Assembly (NCBI GenBank): GCA_004194705.1
Contig: SADC01000555.1
Coordinates: 1-64,000 of the forward strand
Direction of reading: 5' to 3'
DNA from: Ditylenchus dipsaci
Lineage: Eukaryota > Nematoda > Chromadorea > Rhabditida > Anguinidae
Length of the DNA stretch: 64,000 nucleotides
Under the pieces are notes generated by a model. The model was given only the letters and a program-made list of their open reading frames with translations, had not been told where the DNA came from and did no database searches. Of the stretch, positions 59,482-64,000 are shown in pieces (the stretch's first letter is position 1; every line of letters starts with the position of its first letter). The position numbers and the translations under genes were made by a program.

Positions 59482-60587
59482 CAGTCGACTCTCTACATAA
59501 CGACTCTCTATATAACGTCCCTCTCCTCATAACGTCCAGTGAAACTGGTTTGGTTGGTCTAAACTAAATACTAGAACAGCTGCCTCTCTATATAGCGACT
59601 CTCTAGGTAACGTCCCTCTCTACATAACGTCCCAATTCGGCTGGACACTGCTTCAAAGACGCCTCTCCATATAACGTCTTTTCGAAAAAAAAATTAAAAT
59701 TGAAAGCGTCTCAACAAGAAAATAACTCATTTTTCGCTTCTAATATGTTCAGTTCTGGGCAGCTTTCAAAATTTAAAGTTGCACTACCACGGCTACTTAC
59801 TTCTACCTAGATAACCGAGTACAAAATTAATCTTTACAAAGCACCGCGCTTTCTTCATCGTTCCTGGTCGGATGTTAAACCGGAAACTATCGCCAATTGC
59901 TTCCGAAAAGCCGGATTCATTAAGCGTCAGAAGTAAATCTTGTATTTTTACAAATAAAAAATTTCCGTTTTTCAAGGATGGCACTGACAATCAAGAGGTT
60001 ACATCGATGGATCAGGAAGGCGCTGGCGATAAAGTAGATCTCGAAAACGCCAGTAATTAATAAAGCACACTTTGGGCGCAATTGCAGCCGCTGGATTTGG
60101 TGAAAGGCACATTGGACGACTGTATCGTTGTATCACCAACTCCCTACTGATGGGACGCTCACTCTGGCCGAAATTGCAACGTTTGTCTGAACGGAAGTGG
60201 AAGAGCTGGAGACGGAAAGGAAATTATTTTGTTTTGCTGGGTTCTTAAATGGATTTTTCTTTAAGGGATATTGTTATTGATAGAGATTGACCAAGTGCCA
60301 GAACCACCAGACATACTCGAGAAGCAGTTGATGCTTTGAAGATTCTTCAACATCCGTGAAGTTGGGCTGCTGTGCAATTCCCAAATTTATGCTCATCCAA
60401 TGATTGCTTGTTCGGGTGCAATTTATTGTTGAAATAAACATTTTTTTGAAAAACTCTCTACATAACGTCTGGTGACTGATATATAGGCGAGTGCCTCTCT
60501 ACATAACGACTCTCTATATAACGTCCTCTGCTCATAACGTCCCGTTTTGGCCGGTCCCTTGAAAGACGTTATGTAGAGAGTCGACTG
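59482..60587 (+). mobile_element. Tigger/pogo-like DNA transposon with tandem-repeat inverted ends
   Basis: Ends CAGTCGACTCTCTACATAAC and its complement, with TA target sites (59480-59481, 60588-60589), as in pogo/Tigger elements. The ends continue as tandem arrays of CTCTCTA(C/T)ATAACGTCC-type units (59482-59670; 60450-60580, complementary). The interior codes RSWSDVKPETIANCFRKAGF (59859-59936), the hallmark C-terminal motif of Tigger transposases, followed after a putative intron by an acidic tail and LWAQLQPLDLVKGTLDDCIV. The N-terminal CENP-B DNA-binding and catalytic core are absent. Confidence 0.86.
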
Positions 60588-60636
60588 TAGTTAATTGGGT
60601 TGATAAGACCAGAACTTCGAGTTTACCTACCAATAC

Positions 60637-60775
60637 CTGCAGTATTGAAGCACGTGTAGAAGGTGGCCGTTTCTTTATCCTGTCGATTTTGTAAAGCCGG
60701 TAGATGTCTTTGCTCTCGCGCCTCCTTCACCACAACATCGAGAAACTTTGATTTGATTGAGCTGAAGCGGAAACT
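60637..60775 (-). CDS. Orphan exon of an unrecognised gene
   Basis: On the minus strand a TTTTAAG acceptor precedes 46 open codons (SFRFSSIKSKFLDVVVKEA, then EQRHLPALQNRQDKE) and a strong donor, GCAG|GTATTG, ends the exon in phase 1. The amino-acid composition and the paired splice signals make this a credible exon. It lies just outside the right end of the Tigger element (ends 60587). I found no matching flanking exons in the window and do not recognise the protein. It may be a gene fragment carried here or part of a gene disrupted by repeats. Confidence 0.4.
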
Positions 60776-61839
60776 CTTAAAATACTACGAAAAGATAAAA
60801 ACTGTACACATCACTAGCACACGGAATGACTAGAAACAAACGGAATAGGAAAAATAATTTCAACTAATGTAGATGAGCGATATTCGTTAACAGAATGATC
60901 GCTGATTTGAAACTATTGCTTGTGTACAGTTGTTATCAATTCGTAGTATTTTAAGAGTTTCTGCTTTAACCCAATCAAGGTGATTTTGGGTGGTTTTGGG
61001 TGTTTTAGGTGCTTTTGGATGGTTTTTGGTGGTTCGGACGCAATCTGAATTTTTTTGAAAAAACGTAAAAAAACTGCCTTGGTCCCCATTTTTGGTCCCC
61101 CTGTGTTTTTTGAACGTTTGTCCGACTTTATGCATTTGCATAAAGCCGATGAAACGTCAACGCACCGAAAAAAGAACCGCCCGATCTAGAGGCTCTTTTT
61201 GCCAAGCCCTGTGTTGAAAAGCATGGTACAACAGGCAAAACAGCAAATAGAGTATCATGGTTTTGGCGAAAAATGGTCTAAAAAATTTTCCGAAAATTGC
61301 AATTTTAGAAGGTGTCGTCTCAATAGAAGGTGGGGCCTTATTAGAAGATATACGGTAGTTTTGTTGATTGGGGCTTGAATGGCTGGCTGCGGACTCTGAT
61401 CCGGGAACTGAGAACACGGACAACTCAGCTTTTGGACAACTGATCTCAAAGAAACTCATACATAGGACAATTCAGCACAATTATACTGATCTTTTTGAAT
61501 ACCCGCCCAATGAGCAATTTGTTTTTAGGACAACTCATCCCAAGTGAAATTCGCAAGGCACATGTGGCACCAAAAGTTCTAGCACCGGCCTTTGGCCGGG
61601 GCGCCTTTTCTAGTAAATAATTTAAAGAGATCATGAAAAACACGAAAAATGGGTTTTTATTTTATTTATTGTTTACGTATCAAGTACGCGACTGAATCCA
61701 TGAAATTCAAGAATATAATTATTGATCAGTAGGTGATATAAAGAATTTTCCTTCATCCAGAAGGAGAAGAAAAAGTGGCATTCCATGATGAGTCTATCCA
61801 CAATTAACAATGTATGGTAAGTCATCAGGCCTAGAAGAG

Positions 61840-62720
61840 CTAAGATGGTGATCCACAACCTTGGTCAACTTTCATCTTTGCCACGTCGTTTTCGAAAACA
61901 GTCATTTGGCAGAAAGGGAAAGTCATCCATGTTGTTGAGTAGTCGGGGTTTAGAAGATTCAAATTGCCATGGGATCTTGTAATTTCGCCCAGGGGGGACG
62001 CGGAAGATATTGTTAGTGTGGAAGAGGGATGATCAAGAAGCGGTTTGTTGGTATGAGAATTCTTATCCGTGTCTTTGCTTTTGATTGGTGTAATTTTGCC
62101 CTTGATAATACGAACAGTCTGTCCATTGGCATTGAGTTTTCGACATTGCTGTCGTTGCTCAAATTGGGCTTGTCGGCTGGCATCGTTCAATGATGATCGG
62201 ATGAACAAATTCCTGAATCTAGGTATTTTTTTCAGCTGTCTTACCTTATTTAGCAAGTGTGATTTGTGGGTTGATGTAGGCAGGACAACTTTGAGAAGCC
62301 GTGACTTTGTAGTGTCAAATTTGCCAATTCGATACACTGATTGAGGTCGGCATTCAATATTCAAAATTTCGATAATATCCGAGACAGTTCGATGATCAGT
62401 TGAGCTTTTATCAGACAACGAATCCGCCAATACTTCTGGTAGTCCAGCAATAATAATAGATCGACTATGCTCAATATTTTCAAGAGAGGTAGAGTGGGAT
62501 GTAGTCTTTTGGGAAGTTGGATCCAAATAGGGATTTGAATTTTTAGAGTTCAATTCCTTGACAATAGCAAATAAATCCTTTACAATAGGCCACAGGGATT
62601 ATCTTTCAAGTGTAAAAATGTGTTTTCAATATAGCTTTGGATTGAAGTAATAGAATTATCGATTGAATTTTGGCCATTATTTTGTGTGTTAAGAAAAATA
62701 TTGCTGTTTTTAGCAAGCAT
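61840..62720 (-). CDS. Non-LTR retrotransposon ORF1-like protein
   Basis: An open frame of 237 codons (62553-61840) continues upstream to an ATG at 62720 if one base is added near 62590 (a CC run). Seen: a polar N-terminus that may be helical, then SRSIIIAGLPE, a DHRTVSDIIEIL helix, ECRPQSVYRIGK, SRLLKVVLPTSTHKSHLL, and RFRNLFIRSSLND followed by a basic QRQQCRKLNANGQTVR tail. This arrangement (RNA-binding-like beta-alpha folds with V-Y-R-I/M-G and K-V-V-L-P motifs) is what I know from the proteins upstream of reverse transcriptase in LINE-type elements, notably in nematodes. No reverse transcriptase is visible in the window, so the copy is partial. Confidence 0.68.
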
Positions 62721-62884
62721 CCTGACTGACTCAGAGGGAAAATAGAGGAAAAACAATGAATAAGCTCAAGAACCGTGAAGAAAATTATATTTCTAGATTC
62801 TAGAGAGAAAATAGAAAACTGCCACCTCTCCGAAAACAGAAGAAAGGAATGGGTTGTTTATAATTTTGAAGAAATTTGTGTTTT

Positions 62885-63870
62885 TTGGCTATCCAGGTGG
62901 ATATCTACCACCACGTTGTACCTATCCAAAATTTGGGGTTTAGGTGGGCGAAATCGTAGTTTTAGTCACAATAAACCGGTTTCGTGAAGCGATTTTAGAT
63001 CAAGATACGTGGTTTGTTTTCGATTTTGGCTAAGTTTTATTTTTTCGAAGCATTCAGGTGGATATCCAAGCCTATGATAAAGAGTAATACTGCATCCATT
63101 ACCGACAAACACAGACAAATTGTCATCGAATAGACAATGAATTAAGTATAAAATAGGTGAGTCCTACCAAAACAGACAAAAATTCAGCTCAAAAGTACAA
63201 AAAACCGGTTTCAAACAGTTAAATTATTTCCCGCCCAATTGTCAAAAGGATGAGTTTTATTTGGGATGAGTTGTCCTAAAAACGAATCGTAAGAAGACCA
63301 ATTTTTTGTTATTCAAATTGTTTTTGGCTCATTTTTGTAAGATCTCAGACTGAGATTCTCAGTCTTATTTGTACCAGCTCCCCGAATTTGAGCTGTCCTA
63401 TATATGAGTTTCTTTTGAGATCAGTTGTCCAAAAGCTGAGTTGTCCGTGTTCTCAGTTACCGGGATCAGAGTCCGCAGCCAGCCGGCTTGAATTTGTCTG
63501 TAAATTTTTTCCCCTAAAAAATTTCAATTTTTAGGTTATCCAGGTGGATATCCACCTGACCAGTTGGTACCTACCCTTGGCATTTGCCTCCGGGTGGGTG
63601 AATGCGGGATTTCGGTCTTAACAAACCAAATTAAATACACGATTTTACATATGATAGCATGGCTTTTTTTTAAATTTAGTCGAATTTTATTTTTCCAGTT
63701 ACCCTACCTGCACAGGTGTTAGCCACATGAGGTTTCGCAGTTCAAGTGTGTAAAATCGGGATTTTAGTTTTGACAAACCCGATTTGGCAAACAATTTTAA
63801 GGATGATAGCGTTTTTTGTGTTTATATTGACCAACTTTTGATTTTTCAGGCTATCCAGGGCAATATCTAG
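62885..63870. repeat. Irregular tandem repeat with GGTGGATATCCACC palindrome
   Basis: Blocks of about 150-170 bases recur, each opening TTTTCAGGTTATCCAGGTGG or close, then GACCAG...TTTGGGTGGGTGAA and TCTTAACAAACC-type sequence. Starts near 62886, 63047, 63533, 63697 and 63850. The same unit occurs twice at 55865-56165 and once near 36413. TTTTCAG before each unit would mimic a splice acceptor. Confidence 0.6.
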
Positions 63871-64000
63871 TGTTGGAGACTAAGGGTGCGGGCGGTTTTG
63901 CGGTGCGGTTTTTTCAGAAATTGCGGTTTGCGGTTAAACCGCAAAAATAATTGCGTTAAACCGCGGTTTTGCTGTTTTTTTTTGGTTTATGTTTTTTATT

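Overview
This is a window of animal nuclear DNA. It is A+T-rich, the genes are cut by many GT-AG introns (often only 40-60 bases long), and the proteins are metazoan: focal adhesion kinase, a DC-STAMP/SPE-42 family protein, and protein-only mitochondrial RNase P subunit 1. Almost every recognised gene has a splice-acceptor-like tract (TTTTAG, ATTTCAG and similar) within a few dozen bases upstream of its ATG, and one gene pair looks operon-like. A LINE-type ORF1-like protein resembles ones I know from nematodes. A spliced-leader trans-splicing invertebrate, perhaps a nematode, would fit, but the species is not resolved from sequence alone.

Layout. 1-8.3 kb: mostly non-coding repeats, with one small unrecognised spliced gene at 2.4-2.9 kb on the minus strand. 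8.3-26.6 kb: one complete ATG7 gene (minus strand, 12 exons, 705 residues). Its introns hold a complete 14-3-3 gene on the opposite strand (13.9-14.9 kb), a full-length hAT transposon (19.07-22.49 kb), a FLYWCH/MULE element (12.25-13.58 kb) and several MITEs. 26.7-30 kb: repeats, including two long perfect hairpins. 30.1-33.3 kb: two MULE-like elements whose ends are tandem-repeat arrays, one with a Ulp1 (C48) protease exon and one with a MULE/FLYWCH C-terminal fragment. 33.4-35.5 kb: OXA1L (minus). 37.0-39.5 kb: a DC-STAMP domain gene (minus). 40.3-43.4 kb: RPP30 and TRMT10C, head-to-tail and about 130 bases apart. 44-47.5 kb: large foldback repeats. 47.6-54.0 kb: focal adhesion kinase (plus). 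54-64 kb: repeat-rich DNA with a small ORF, several array-ended elements, a Tigger/pogo element, an orphan exon and a non-LTR ORF1-like protein.

The main theme is mobile DNA whose terminal inverted repeats are built from short tandem repeats. Each element has its own unit, yet the same architecture recurs in elements with 8-10 bp target duplications (MULE type), in an hAT element and in a Tigger element. One MULE-type insertion splits a tRNA-like unit, and the hAT carries a fragment of ribosomal protein S18. The genes themselves do housekeeping jobs: autophagy conjugation, phosphoserine signalling, mitochondrial membrane-protein insertion, nuclear and mitochondrial tRNA 5' processing, adhesion signalling. 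Several genes (FAK most of all) contain single-base frame breaks, nearly all one base short, which look more like assembly errors in homopolymers than decay.
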